Source: JANWXR01 sp964608265 (GTDB lineage Bacteria; Chloroflexota; Anaerolineae; Anaerolineales; UBA6663). Taken from it: DNA of 47,195 nt. A model generated the notes under the pieces. The model was not told the origin of the DNA and did not search any database. It was given only the letters and a program-made list of their open reading frames with translations. Made by a program: the position numbers and the translations under genes. Location of the stretch: NCBI GenBank assembly GCA_964608265.1, contig CAZSNP010000037.1:1-47195 (forward strand). The letters are read 5' to 3'. Below are positions 1 through 7,578 of the stretch, in pieces; positions within the stretch are counted from its first letter, which is position 1; every line of letters begins with the position of its first letter.

Positions 1-322
1 AGGTGGCGTAATCGCGCTCGCTGAAGTGGCCCTGAAGAAACAGGTTGCGGGCGAAGACCTCGGCGTCCTCGTACACCGACCGATCCTGAATCACCGAGGT
101 CGGGTGGTCGGCGATCTGCCGGTGGATGTGTAGCCGGTTCGCCAAAAAGAAAATCTGCGAGTGAAAGCCCCAGCGCAGCATGTCGGAGTAGAAGTCGGCG
201 AGGTACGGGTTCTCGGCCACCGCCTCGTAGAACGGCTGCCAGCCCAGCCGCGCGCACAGCCGCTCGACCAGGCTCGACTTCCCCACGCCGATGTTGCCGG
301 CGACGATCACGTACCGTTTCAC
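1..322 (-). CDS. Deoxynucleoside kinase, C-terminus cut by window edge
   Basis: N-terminal ~107 residues of a dNK-family enzyme, which phosphorylates deoxynucleosides with ATP in the salvage pathway. Translation from the GTG at 322 gives a P-loop (GNIGVGKSS) followed by the ENPYLADFY segment and the DRS motif (QDRSVYEDAEVF) typical of the deoxyguanosine/deoxyadenosine/deoxycytidine kinase family. No upstream in-frame ATG fits better; the GTG places the beta strand KRYVIVAG directly before the P-loop, as in the family. It is paralogous to the kinase at 1413-2090 (same ENPxLxDFYSD block) and lies downstream of it on the same strand, separated by a nucleotidyltransferase and a hairpin repeat. 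The substrate cannot be told from this fragment. The missing end lies to the left of base 1. Confidence 0.9.
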   Translation of the reverse strand, partial: MKRYVIVAGNIGVGKSSLVERLCARLGWQPFYEAVAENPYLADFYSDMLRWGFHSQIFFLANRLHIHRQIADHPTSVIQDRSVYEDAEVFARNLFLQGHFSERDYAT

Positions 323-332
323 ACAAATCCTT

Positions 333-392
333 TTGCCACAGAGACATAGAGCCACGGAGAAGTTTTGAATTTTCTCTGTGTCTCTGTGGCAA
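333..392. repeat. Intergenic inverted repeat (CCACAGAGACA type)
   Basis: Arms of 19 nt at 333-351 and 374-392 (TTGCCACAGAGACATAGAG against its complement) match with one mismatch around a 22-nt AT-rich loop. It fills the gap between the nucleotidyltransferase stop at 399 and the kinase start at 322. It resembles in layout the other palindromes at 31753, 37361 and 38586. It could act as an mRNA-stabilising hairpin or a weak terminator; it has no clear U tract. Confidence 0.75.
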
Positions 393-398
393 GAAGCT

Positions 399-1406
399 CT
401 ATGCTCCATTGGACTCCGCCCAGCCTTCGACCAGCGCATCCACCGTTTCCACATACCCGCGCACGGCGAGGACGCGGTCGCGGTATTCTTCGGGATCGGC
501 GAGGCGCAGGCGTTCGAGGAACGTCGCCCACGCTGCGGTGTGCGGACTGTCGGCGGGCACGTTGCGCATGGCGGCCTGCCAGGTGTACAGCATCAGCCAC
601 AGCATCTCGGCGGCGCGGTCGGCCTCGATCTGCGCCGTGAAGCCGCGTTCGTAGATCGTGCGCCGCGCCGGGTGGATCAGTTCATCCATCTCCGACTGCC
701 CGGCGCGATAGGCCGCCGACCAATCGGCCAGCAGCAGTTGCGCCTGCGCCGAATCGAGCGCCGGCCCGCCGAAGGCCGCAAGGAAATCGTCGTACGCATC
801 GGCGCGGGCGAGCTTCTGCGCCGCGGCCTCGAGCTTGATCAGCAAACGCCGCCCCGCTCCGGGGAAGCCGGTGAGGCTGATGGCGGCATTGGCCGAGTAG
901 AGCAAGGCTCGACAGAAGTTTTCGAGCGTCACCGGTTCAGCCGGCTCGCTGCCGGGCAGCAGGCCGATGTGCAACTCGCCGCGCGCCATCCGCACGAAGG
1001 CCCGCGCCCGCGCCGCCACGTGGTCGGGGCGATGGAACTGGCCGCGCGCGCTGGATTGCGCCAACTCGAAGAAGTGGCGCGGGTCGTGCACGAACAGCGG
1101 CTCGGCCAACTCCGGCCCGCGCCACGGATGCGTGCGAAGGTTTTTGGGATGCTCGTAATCCCGTTGAGGGCGATACTCGACATCGAGCGCCACCTGATCG
1201 GTGAGGCGCACGACTTCGCGGTTGAGCGGCTCGGCCAGGTCGATCAGAATCAGGTCGATGTCGGTCGCGCCGCCGAGCAACGCTTCATTGGCGGCGACCG
1301 AACCGGTGAGATAGGCCGAGATCAGCGTCGGCCGCGCGGCCATGCGCTGCAACGCGGCGTCTTTGGCGATCTGGATGAGGGTGTTGCGTTCGATGGTGAG
1401 GGCCAC
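399..1406 (-). CDS. Pol-beta-superfamily nucleotidyltransferase
   Basis: 335-residue protein with an N-terminal nucleotidyltransferase fold: G35-S36 followed by D49-x-D51 in GGATDIDLILID and a third acidic strand at LDVEY (D75), the metal-binding triad of the superfamily. The remaining ~250 residues are helical, as in aminoglycoside- or HEPN-like substrate-binding halves. The target (small molecule, nucleotide or RNA) is unknown. It starts at a GTG 6 nt after the stop of the upstream kinase gene, so it is almost certainly cotranscribed with it. Position between two deoxynucleoside kinases suggests a nucleotide-related role, but that is inference. A second, unrelated-looking nucleotidyltransferase is encoded at 29605-30369. 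Confidence 0.75.
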   Translation of the reverse strand: MALTIERNTLIQIAKDAALQRMAARPTLISAYLTGSVAANEALLGGATDIDLILIDLAEPLNREVVRLTDQVALDVEYRPQRDYEHPKNLRTHPWRGPELAEPLFVHDPRHFFELAQSSARGQFHRPDHVAARARAFVRMARGELHIGLLPGSEPAEPVTLENFCRALLYSANAAISLTGFPGAGRRLLIKLEAAAQKLARADAYDDFLAAFGGPALDSAQAQLLLADWSAAYRAGQSEMDELIHPARRTIYERGFTAQIEADRAAEMLWLMLYTWQAAMRNVPADSPHTAAWATFLERLRLADPEEYRDRVLAVRGYVETVDALVEGWAESNGA

Positions 1407-1412
1407 GCGGCG

Positions 1413-2090
1413 TCATCCCCGCTCAGCGGACTCAGGTTCGGCGGACTCTTCCGCGGACGGCAGCGGCAGGGCGACCTGATAATCGGCGAGGCCGAGCATC
1501 ACCCGGATGCGTTCGGTGACGAGCTTGAGATCATCCGGGTCGTCCACGAAATTCAACGGGGCCGCATCCACCACCAGCACCGGGCCGGCGGTGTATCGGG
1601 CGAAGAACTCGTCGTAGGCGCGCCTGAGTTCCTCGATGTACGCCCACTCCATGTTGCGCTCATAAGTGCGCCCGCGCCGTGTGATGCGCTCCATCAGCGT
1701 CTCGGTGGGCGCTTGCAAGTAAACCATCAAATCGGGCGCCGGCACCTTCTCGGCCAGCGCATCGTTGAGCCGCTGGTACAGCACCCACTCATCGCCGCCC
1801 AGGTTGCGGCTGGCGAAGAGCGCGCTCTTGGCGAAGGTGAAGTCAGCGATCACCGGCCCGCGTTCGAGCATCTCGGGCACGTCCTTTTGCTGATGATAGC
1901 GCGAGAGCAGAAAGAACAGCTCGGTCTGCAGGGCGTAGCGCGCGCGGTCGCTGTAGAAATCCGAGAGGAACGGATTCTCCTCGAAGACCTCGAGCAGCAG
2001 CTCGGCGTGGAAGGAGGGCTGGAGCAGGCGCGCCAGCGACGTCTTGCCCACGCCGATGACGCCTTCGATGGCGATGTACATGGCTGTCAC
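1413..2090 (-). CDS. Deoxynucleoside kinase
   Basis: 225-residue member of the dNK family, transferring the ATP gamma phosphate to a deoxynucleoside. Visible features are the P-loop GVIGVGKTS (residues 10-18), the ENPFLSDFYSD substrate-pocket segment, the helical TELFFLLSRYHQQ stretch and an Arg-rich LID region (TRRGRTYERNMEWAYIEEL). Length is normal. The GTG at 2090 overlaps the stop of the DUF5131 gene by 4 nt (GTGA); an ATG at 2081 is an alternative start and begins right at MYIAIEG. With the edge gene it makes a kinase pair, as in bacteria that carry separate dGK and dAK/dCK subunits. Base composition returns to high GC here, in contrast to the upstream cassette. Confidence 0.9.
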   Translation of the reverse strand: MTAMYIAIEGVIGVGKTSLARLLQPSFHAELLLEVFEENPFLSDFYSDRARYALQTELFFLLSRYHQQKDVPEMLERGPVIADFTFAKSALFASRNLGGDEWVLYQRLNDALAEKVPAPDLMVYLQAPTETLMERITRRGRTYERNMEWAYIEELRRAYDEFFARYTAGPVLVVDAAPLNFVDDPDDLKLVTERIRVMLGLADYQVALPLPSAEESAEPESAERG

Positions 2091-2836
2091 AAGGCCAACG
2101 ACATTTCAAGCTCGTCAATAGGAGAAGCCTGCATTGGCATTTCGTCGAAGGTGCGGCCATGCAAGGTGCGCCCCGTCCTACCTTTTCTCACCCCACCCCA
2201 TTGCTTGAAGAAGAAGGCCACATCTGCCTTGCGACATTGTCGCAGTATAGATTCAACCCATTCAGTTTGCATCGGGCGCGCATCGGGGCCAGACTCGCCA
2301 CCCACAATTACCCAATGGATACCGGACAGTGGCAGGCTGTCTAGTGGCCCAATGAGTGGTTCACAAGACAGGAAGCGAACGGTCGCGGGCACTGATCTCA
2401 AATCATCTATGCGATGAACGACCAAGTCGTTTTCAACACTTACGCCCATCCAGACATTCTGTGGCCAGGTCAACTCATTGGCGACCTCAGCAAGTCGTTT
2501 GCCTCGCTTCGTTAGGATCTGAAAAGTATGTTGCGGGCAACTTTCCATGGTTGCAAACACTCGTTGAATGAATGAAAGGGGTATTTGTTCATGAAACAAG
2601 TCGCTCATCGAGTTCACAAAGATCACTCGTGATTGTTTCCATTTCTTGGGCAAATCAATCAGATCGTAATGAAGTGCGACGTTGAACGCATTTCGATAGC
2701 GCTCAACACCCATTGCTTGAAGACGCTTCGCCATTCTTTCCGCATAGCAGTGTTTGCATCCGGCACTGATTTTGGTGCATCCAGTAACCGGATTCCAGGT
2801 CATTTGTGTCCACTCGATCTTACTCACTGTGGCCAT
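2087..2836 (-). CDS. DUF5131 / phage Gp37-Gp68 family three-Cys-motif protein
   Basis: 249 residues. The N-terminus (KIEWTQMTWNPVTGC) and the spaced cysteines C20-x6-C27-x2-C30 (GCTKISAGCKHCYAE) are the hallmark of the Gp37/Gp68 (DUF5131) family. The cysteine cluster resembles, but does not match, the CxxxCxxC cluster of radical SAM enzymes. Other family blocks are FVNSMSDLFHE, GVSVEN, FLSCEPL and VGGESG. The biochemical function is unknown; nucleic-acid modification is a guess. I chose ATG 2836 because GGAG lies 5 nt before it and only 1 nt separates it from the TcmP stop; the open frame extends 27 nt upstream. GC is clearly lower than in flanking genes, suggesting transfer. Its stop overlaps the next gene start. 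Confidence 0.85.
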   Translation of the reverse strand: MATVSKIEWTQMTWNPVTGCTKISAGCKHCYAERMAKRLQAMGVERYRNAFNVALHYDLIDLPKKWKQSRVIFVNSMSDLFHEQIPLSFIQRVFATMESCPQHTFQILTKRGKRLAEVANELTWPQNVWMGVSVENDLVVHRIDDLRSVPATVRFLSCEPLIGPLDSLPLSGIHWVIVGGESGPDARPMQTEWVESILRQCRKADVAFFFKQWGGVRKGRTGRTLHGRTFDEMPMQASPIDELEMSLAL

Positions 2837-2837
2837 T

Positions 2838-3713
2838 TCATCTCCGTAAAACATCCCTGGCAATTTTTAGTGCGGTTGGGTTTTCTGCCGCAAAGCAGAG
2901 CATGTAGAGAGGGCTATTCTTCGAGTTGCGAAGAAGCAACGGACTCTCGGCCACGGCGGCAAAGACTGTCTTTAGACGTTCAACAAAGAACCTGCCTATG
3001 GCTTCGAAATCGGCTTGTTTATCCCTGTGCTCTTCTTCACCGAACAGTGTCCTCACCGTTCTGGTTGGATAGAATGCGTCTTGCCATGAGTCCGTTCCAA
3101 AAATGCGCGTAAGTGCTCCCGCCCATTCAGTTGGGGGAGGTTCCCGTCTTGTCAACAAACGGTTTACTCCCATGCCCAAGGGAAATAGCATCCACATATC
3201 AATAGCTCTTGTCTGGCCAATCGCTTGAATGACATTCCAATCGACCTGCATTCCATATGGATCCAGAAATACAACCGCGCGATTGTGTCTCCAATCAACT
3301 GAGTCGCACCATCGTGCCAAGTAACTGTTCGCATCGGCTTGTTCGATTGTTATTCGAGAAGCCTTGTTCGGGAAGTCGTGCTTGAGCCTCTCCAATTCCT
3401 GAACCCGCTCGGGGGCCTTCTCAATGAACAGGTATTGCCGAAATGCTGGTTCGACTTCAAGAGCGATCCGAGCGCTACCTTTGAGGAACGCCTGATTATC
3501 GGGCTCGATTAGCTCATCGAAGCCAAGTACCGATGAGCCGTGCGTCTTTGATGCCAGACGGCTTCCACTTCCCGCAAATGCATCCACATAGGTGGTTGTG
3601 AGTCGGCGGGCTTTTTCGTTGCTAGCAAAGATGGTGGTATACGCCCGCAGATATTTGCGAACTCGTTCAAGTTTTTCAGTCGTCCAGTCGCCTCCGAAAA
3701 TATGGTGAGACAT
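2838..3713 (-). CDS. tcmP: Three-Cys-motif partner protein TcmP
   Basis: 291 residues. The N-terminus (HHIFGGDWTTEKLERVRKYL) and the block TTTYVDAFAGSGSR are characteristic of TcmP, a family defined by its genomic pairing with DUF5131-type three-Cys proteins, as here. DAFAGSG (44-50) resembles methyltransferase motif I and VVFLDPYG (147-154) resembles motif IV, so a SAM-dependent methyltransferase-like fold is plausible; this is inference from motif shape. Start ATG 3713 has a strong site GGGGGAG just upstream; the frame opens 33 nt earlier. GC is lower than in neighbours. It is divergent from the helicase gene at 3814. Role unknown; defence or mobile-element functions are possible. Confidence 0.85.
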   Translation of the reverse strand: MSHHIFGGDWTTEKLERVRKYLRAYTTIFASNEKARRLTTTYVDAFAGSGSRLASKTHGSSVLGFDELIEPDNQAFLKGSARIALEVEPAFRQYLFIEKAPERVQELERLKHDFPNKASRITIEQADANSYLARWCDSVDWRHNRAVVFLDPYGMQVDWNVIQAIGQTRAIDMWMLFPLGMGVNRLLTRREPPPTEWAGALTRIFGTDSWQDAFYPTRTVRTLFGEEEHRDKQADFEAIGRFFVERLKTVFAAVAESPLLLRNSKNSPLYMLCFAAENPTALKIARDVLRR

Positions 3714-3797
3714 GTCTCCCCCTTTCAAGGTGGTTTGAACATGCATTCTACGCGCTGACTCAAAATTTGCAATGGCGAGGCATGTTGCCGCCCATGC

Positions 3798-3816
3798 TAC
3801 AATCCTCCGCGTTATG
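3798..3816 (+). promoter_or_regulatory. -10 box of the pcrA gene, near-leaderless start
   Basis: TACAAT at 3798-3803 sits 10 nt before the ATG at 3814, and there is no Shine-Dalgarno site before that ATG. Transcription would begin within a few bases of the start codon. No convincing -35 at 16-18 bp. The same arrangement recurs at several genes in this window. Confidence 0.55.
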
Positions 3817-6021
3817 GACCTCCTCTCCGGATTGAATTCACAACAACATCAGGCCGTCACCGCCTCAGCCGGCCCCACGCTCATCCTCGCCGGGCCGGGC
3901 TCCGGCAAGACGCGCGTGCTCACGTATCGCATCGCGTATCTCATCCAGCACCTCGGCGTCGCGCCGTATCACATCCTCGCCGTGACGTTTACCAACAAAG
4001 CGGCCAAGGAGATGAAGGATCGCATAGAGCGATTGCTCGAGGGCAACCTGCGCGGGCTGACCATCGGCACCTTCCACTCCATTTGCGCGCGTTGGTTACG
4101 TAGAGAGGCGCAACATCTGGCCGTGACCAACGAGTTCGTCATCTTCGACGCCAGCGATCAGGAAGCGCTGATCAAGCAAGTGGTGCAGGAACTCAACCTC
4201 GACGACAAGAAATTCCGGCCCGCTTCGCTGCTGGGCAAAATCTCGAATGCCAAGAACGAACTGATCGGGCCGGACGAGTATCCCGCGCCGACCTACGCCG
4301 CCGAGATCACCAAGCGCGTCTACGTGCGCTATCAGGAATTGCTCACGGCCAACAACGCCATGGACTTTGACGACTTGCTCGTCAACGTGGTGCGGCTGTT
4401 CCGCGAGCACCCCGACGTGCTGGCGAAGTATCAGCGGGCTTTCGAGCATGTGCTGGTGGATGAGTTTCAGGATACGAACACCGTGCAATATGCGCTGCTG
4501 CGCGAACTGGCCGCGGTGCGCCGCAACCTGTACGCCGTCGGCGACCCCGATCAAAGCGTATACCGCTGGCGAGGCGCTGACTATCGCAACGTCAACAAAC
4601 TGAAGGGCGATTATCCCGATGTCAACGTTATCCTGCTCGAACAGAATTATCGCTCGACGCAGACCATCCTCGACGGGGCGATGGCGGTGATTGACAAGCA
4701 CCCGGGCCGCACGCGCAAGCAACTGTTTACCTCACGCAGCGGCGGCGCGCAGATCTCGATGTTCGAGGCGTACAACGAGGACGAAGAAGCGCGCTTCGTG
4801 GTGGACACCCTCACCGGGCTGGTGGTCGAGAAGAAATATCAGCCCGGCGACTTCGCGGTGATGTACCGCACCAATGCACAGAGCCGCGCGGTGGAGGAAG
4901 CCTTCATCCGGGCCAACCTGCCCTATAAACTCGTCGGCGCGCAGCGGTTCTACGGGCGCAAAGAAATCAAGGACCTGCTGGCGTACCTGCGCCTTGTCCA
5001 CAACCCGGCGGACTCGGTCAGCCTGTTGCGTGTGGTGAATGTGCCCGCGCGCGGCATCGGCGCCAAGACGTTGGAGCAGTTGCAGGAGGCGGCCCGCTCT
5101 GCCGGCCTCACCGCAGCGGAGGTGGTGCGTGACCTCGGCGACTCAGGCCCGCGGTCGGTGTTTGCGCCCAAGTTCGGCAACAAAGCCGCGGCCGCACTCG
5201 CCAACTTCGGGCTGATGCTCAGCCATTGGACGGCGGCTAAAGGTGAGCTTTCGGTGGTGCAATTGATGGATGCGATTCTCGACCGCACCGGCTATCGCGA
5301 CTTTCTGCTCGACGGCACCGAGGAGGGCGATGAGCGCTGGGCCAACGTACTCGAGTTGCGCGGCGTGGCGCAAGACTTTGGCGAGGCCTCATTGGCGGAG
5401 TTCCTCGAACAAATCGCCCTCGTCTCCGACCAAGATACCGTAGCCGAGGAGGGCAAGGCCCCCATCCTGCTCACGCTGCACGCCGCGAAGGGGCTGGAAT
5501 TTCCGGTCGTCTTCATCGTCGGCCTGGATGAGGGCGTGTTGCCACATCAACGCTCGATGGAGGACGGCGAGGCGATGCTCGAGGAGCGGCGGCTGATGTA
5601 TGTGGGGATGACGCGCGCGAAAGACCGCCTGTACCTGCTCCGCGCGTTTCGGCGTTCGACCTACGGCGACTCATCCATCTCAGAGGCCAGCCGCTTCCTC
5701 TATGACATCCCCGATCACTTGCTCGCCGGCCAGAAGCCGCATAAGCAGATTCGATCCTCGGAGGCGTACAAGCGCGCGACGAGTTGGGAGACGCCGGCGC
5801 GGACGGGCGGCGCGCGCACGCTCGCGGCGAACAGCGGCGCGCCGCGGCCCGAGCCGCGTTATCGCACCGGCCAGCGCGTGAAGCACAGCAGCTTCGGCGA
5901 GGGCATCGTCATCGAAAGCCGCGGCTCGGCGGAGGACGAGGAAGTGACCGTCGCCTTCGAGGCTGTGGGCATAAAACGCCTCGTGGCCAGCGTGGCGAAT
6001 TTGCAATTACTGAAAGGATAG
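3814..6021 (+). CDS. pcrA: ATP-dependent 3'-5' DNA helicase PcrA/UvrD
   Basis: 735-residue superfamily 1A helicase of repair and replication-fork maintenance. All motifs are present in order: Q motif LNSQQHQAV, Walker A GPGSGKT, Ia TFTNKAAKEM, II VDEFQDTN, III GDPDQSVYRWRGA, IV QNYRST, V TLHAAKGLEFPVVF, VI YVGMTRAKDRLYL. The C-terminus carries the PcrA-type tudor-like domain (GQRVKHSSFGEGIV) that contacts RNA polymerase. I chose ATG 3814 (MDLLSGLNSQQ) over upstream in-frame starts because the helicase fold begins immediately and a -10 box lies just before it. It is complete and single-gene, divergent from the TcmP cassette. Confidence 0.97.
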   Translation: MDLLSGLNSQQHQAVTASAGPTLILAGPGSGKTRVLTYRIAYLIQHLGVAPYHILAVTFTNKAAKEMKDRIERLLEGNLRGLTIGTFHSICARWLRREAQHLAVTNEFVIFDASDQEALIKQVVQELNLDDKKFRPASLLGKISNAKNELIGPDEYPAPTYAAEITKRVYVRYQELLTANNAMDFDDLLVNVVRLFREHPDVLAKYQRAFEHVLVDEFQDTNTVQYALLRELAAVRRNLYAVGDPDQSVYRWRGADYRNVNKLKGDYPDVNVILLEQNYRSTQTILDGAMAVIDKHPGRTRKQLFTSRSGGAQISMFEAYNEDEEARFVVDTLTGLVVEKKYQPGDFAVMYRTNAQSRAVEEAFIRANLPYKLVGAQRFYGRKEIKDLLAYLRLVHNPADSVSLLRVVNVPARGIGAKTLEQLQEAARSAGLTAAEVVRDLGDSGPRSVFAPKFGNKAAAALANFGLMLSHWTAAKGELSVVQLMDAILDRTGYRDFLLDGTEEGDERWANVLELRGVAQDFGEASLAEFLEQIALVSDQDTVAEEGKAPILLTLHAAKGLEFPVVFIVGLDEGVLPHQRSMEDGEAMLEERRLMYVGMTRAKDRLYLLRAFRRSTYGDSSISEASRFLYDIPDHLLAGQKPHKQIRSSEAYKRATSWETPARTGGARTLAANSGAPRPEPRYRTGQRVKHSSFGEGIVIESRGSAEDEEVTVAFEAVGIKRLVASVANLQLLKG

Positions 6022-6046
6022 TTCGCTCCCAATTTGAACGCGGAGT

Positions 6047-6133
6047 GTCATTCCGAGCGACGCGCGGAATCTCTGGCTGGTCTAACACTGCGTTTGATTT
6101 AGGCAGAGACCCCTTGCCTCGCTCGGGGTGACG
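6047..6133. repeat. Palindromic repeat, family B (CCGAGCGA / TCGCTCGGGGTGAC)
   Basis: Left arm 6047-6074 and right arm 6104-6133 pair imperfectly: GTCAttCCGAGCGAcGC against the complement of GCcTCGCTCGGggTGAC. The right arm shares the AGAGACCCCT...CGCTCGGGGTGAC core with a second copy at 12517-12580. It lies just downstream of pcrA, where it could also end transcription. Confidence 0.7.
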
Positions 6134-6141
6134 CGCGACTG

Positions 6142-6330
6142 GTGGATTGGGCCGAGAATGCGCTGCGCGAAGAGGCAATCGAGGCACGTGACGCTGCCCT
6201 CCTCCGCGATGTTGTCGCCCGGCTTGGAGTGGCCGACGTGCGGCAGTTTGGGTTGACGTGGGAGGACTTTTCGAATCTTCTGGCACGGCTCGGCTACAGC
6301 ACCGAGGTACGCGTCGTCGCTGCCGAGTAA
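6142..6330 (+). CDS. Small hypothetical protein, possibly a gene remnant
   Basis: 62 codons from a GTG just after the family B repeat, ending at 6330. The product is mostly charged and helical with a segment GLTWEDFSNLLARLGY. I do not recognise a family. It has no clear ribosome binding site. It could be a real small gene ended by the hairpin at 6349-6402, or the tail of a larger gene cut off when the repeat arrived. Confidence 0.3.
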   Translation: MDWAENALREEAIEARDAALLRDVVARLGVADVRQFGLTWEDFSNLLARLGYSTEVRVVAAE

Positions 6331-6348
6331 GCAGGCACGCTCGATTGA

Positions 6349-6402
6349 GACCTTCAGGGTGGCGCATCGCTGTGCGATGCCGAAATCCCCGAAGGTCTTT
6401 TC
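6349..6402 (+). terminator. Nested hairpin with T tract, probably bidirectional
   Basis: An outer pair (GACCTTCAGGG at 6349-6359 with CCCCGAAGGTC at 6387-6396) encloses an inner perfect stem GCATCG/CGATGC (6364-6369, 6375-6380). TTTTCATTTG follows on the plus strand. It separates the small plus-strand gene from the convergent aldo/keto reductase. Confidence 0.6.
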
Positions 6403-7578
6403 ATTTGTCCAGCCTTGCAAACGTCTCCCCGAAGATCAACCCGCGCACGTGGTCGCTGTGCAGGAACGAATTGGGGAAGCCCTGCTGGAAGTTCGCCAGG
6501 GCGTTGAGTTCCGCGAGGTGCTCGTCGCTCAACTTGAATTCGAGGCAGCCGAGATTATCGTGCAATTGCGCGAGGCGGCGCGCGCCAATGATCGGGATGA
6601 CGTTGCCCGGTTGCTGGCGCACCCAGTTGAGGGNNNNNNNNNNNNNNNNNNNNNNNNNNNNNNNNNNNNNNNNNNNNNNNNNNNNNNNNNNNNNNNNNNN
6701 NNNNNNNNNNNNNNNNNNNNNNNNNNNNNNNNNCGCGCGCCAATGATCGGGATGACGTTGCCCGGTTGCTGGCGCACCCAGTTGAGGGCGACCTGCGCCG
6801 GTGAGCGGTCCACCGCTCGCGCAATCTTCACCACCGCCTCGCCGGCGGCCCGTTCGGACTCGCTTGCGCTCGACTGGCGGCGCGGCTCGTCGCCGGGCTG
6901 GCTGTACTTGCCCGTCAGCACCCCGCCCTCCAAAGTCCCCCACGGCAGAATCGCCAACCCGTGCTGGCGCGCCATCGGCAGCTCCGCGCGCTCGACGCCG
7001 CGATCCAAAATCGAGTGCGGGACTTGCAGGGCTACCGGTCGCGGCCAGCCGTGCGCCTCGGCTTTCGCGATCACGTAGCTCACCACCCATGCGGGCGTAT
7101 CCGAGAAGGCGAAGTACAACACCTTGCCGGCTTGCCAGAGCGCGTTCACACTCTGCAACACTTCCTCCACCGGTGTGGTGAAGTCCCACATGTGCAAATA
7201 CAGCAGATCAATGTAGTCGGTCTTCATCCGGCGCAGGCTGTTCTCGACCGAGCGCAGCATGCTCTTGCGCGAGTTGCCGCCCAGGTTGGCGTCCCGCTCG
7301 TCGCCGGCGCGGTTGCGCAGCGTGTACTTCGTCGCCACCACGTACCGGTCACGCTCGACAGCGATGAACTCGCCGACGAAGCGCTCGCTCGTGCCGTTGG
7401 TGTAATTGTTGGCGGTGTCAACGAAGTTGCCGCCCGCCTCGACGAAGGCCTCGAAGATGGCGCGGCTGGTCTCTTGGTCCGCGCCCCAGCCCCAGTCCTC
7501 GCCAAAGGTCATCGTGCCGAGGCACAGTTCCGAAACGCGCAGGCCGCTGGGGCCGAGCAAACGTAGTCGCATGGTCAT
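6401..7578 (-). CDS. Aldo/keto reductase, interrupted by an assembly gap
   Basis: NAD(P)H-dependent carbonyl reductase of the aldo/keto reductase barrel fold. The catalytic tetrad is visible: D54 and Y59 in NFVDTANNYT, K84 in ATKYT, H129 in LYLHMWD. The frame appears broken because 100 N plus a duplicated 55 bp sit inside the gene (6579-6788). Removing 155 nt restores one frame and a 340-residue protein ending FGETFARLDK, the normal family length. So this is not a pseudogene. ATG 7578 overlaps the MerR stop by 4 nt (ATGA), so the two genes are translationally coupled, and the reductase is probably induced by the MerR regulator. Substrate unknown. Confidence 0.9.
6579..6788. other. Scaffold gap (100 N) flanked by identical 55-bp contig ends
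   Basis: Bases 6579-6633 and 6734-6788 are identical, and exactly 100 N lie between. This is what unmerged overlapping contig ends look like. Collapsing the copies restores the aldo/keto reductase frame. It is not a biological duplication. Confidence 0.93.

Noticed and set aside
378..2417. 679-codon open frame on the plus strand opposite the nucleotidyltransferase and kinase genes
   Set aside because: It is antisense to two genes with clear motifs and start/stop coupling; its translation is rich in Arg/His/Gly/Gln with no domain, as expected of an antisense frame in high-GC DNA.
2087..2836. DUF5131 protein as a proven radical SAM enzyme
   Set aside because: The cysteine spacing is C-x6-C-x2-C rather than CxxxCxxC, so the chemistry cannot be claimed from sequence.
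2087..6021. Helicase 3814-6021 plus the TcmP cassette as one defence island
   Set aside because: The helicase is a standard PcrA with its own promoter, high GC and divergent orientation; proximity alone is not evidence of a shared system.
6082..6420. Minus-strand open frame between pcrA and the aldo/keto reductase
   Set aside because: It runs through a family B repeat and a terminator hairpin, and its product contains the repeat-derived VTPSEARGL string.
6401..7578. Aldo/keto reductase as a frameshifted pseudogene
   Set aside because: The break coincides exactly with 100 N and a duplicated 55-bp flank; removing 155 nt restores a full-length enzyme.
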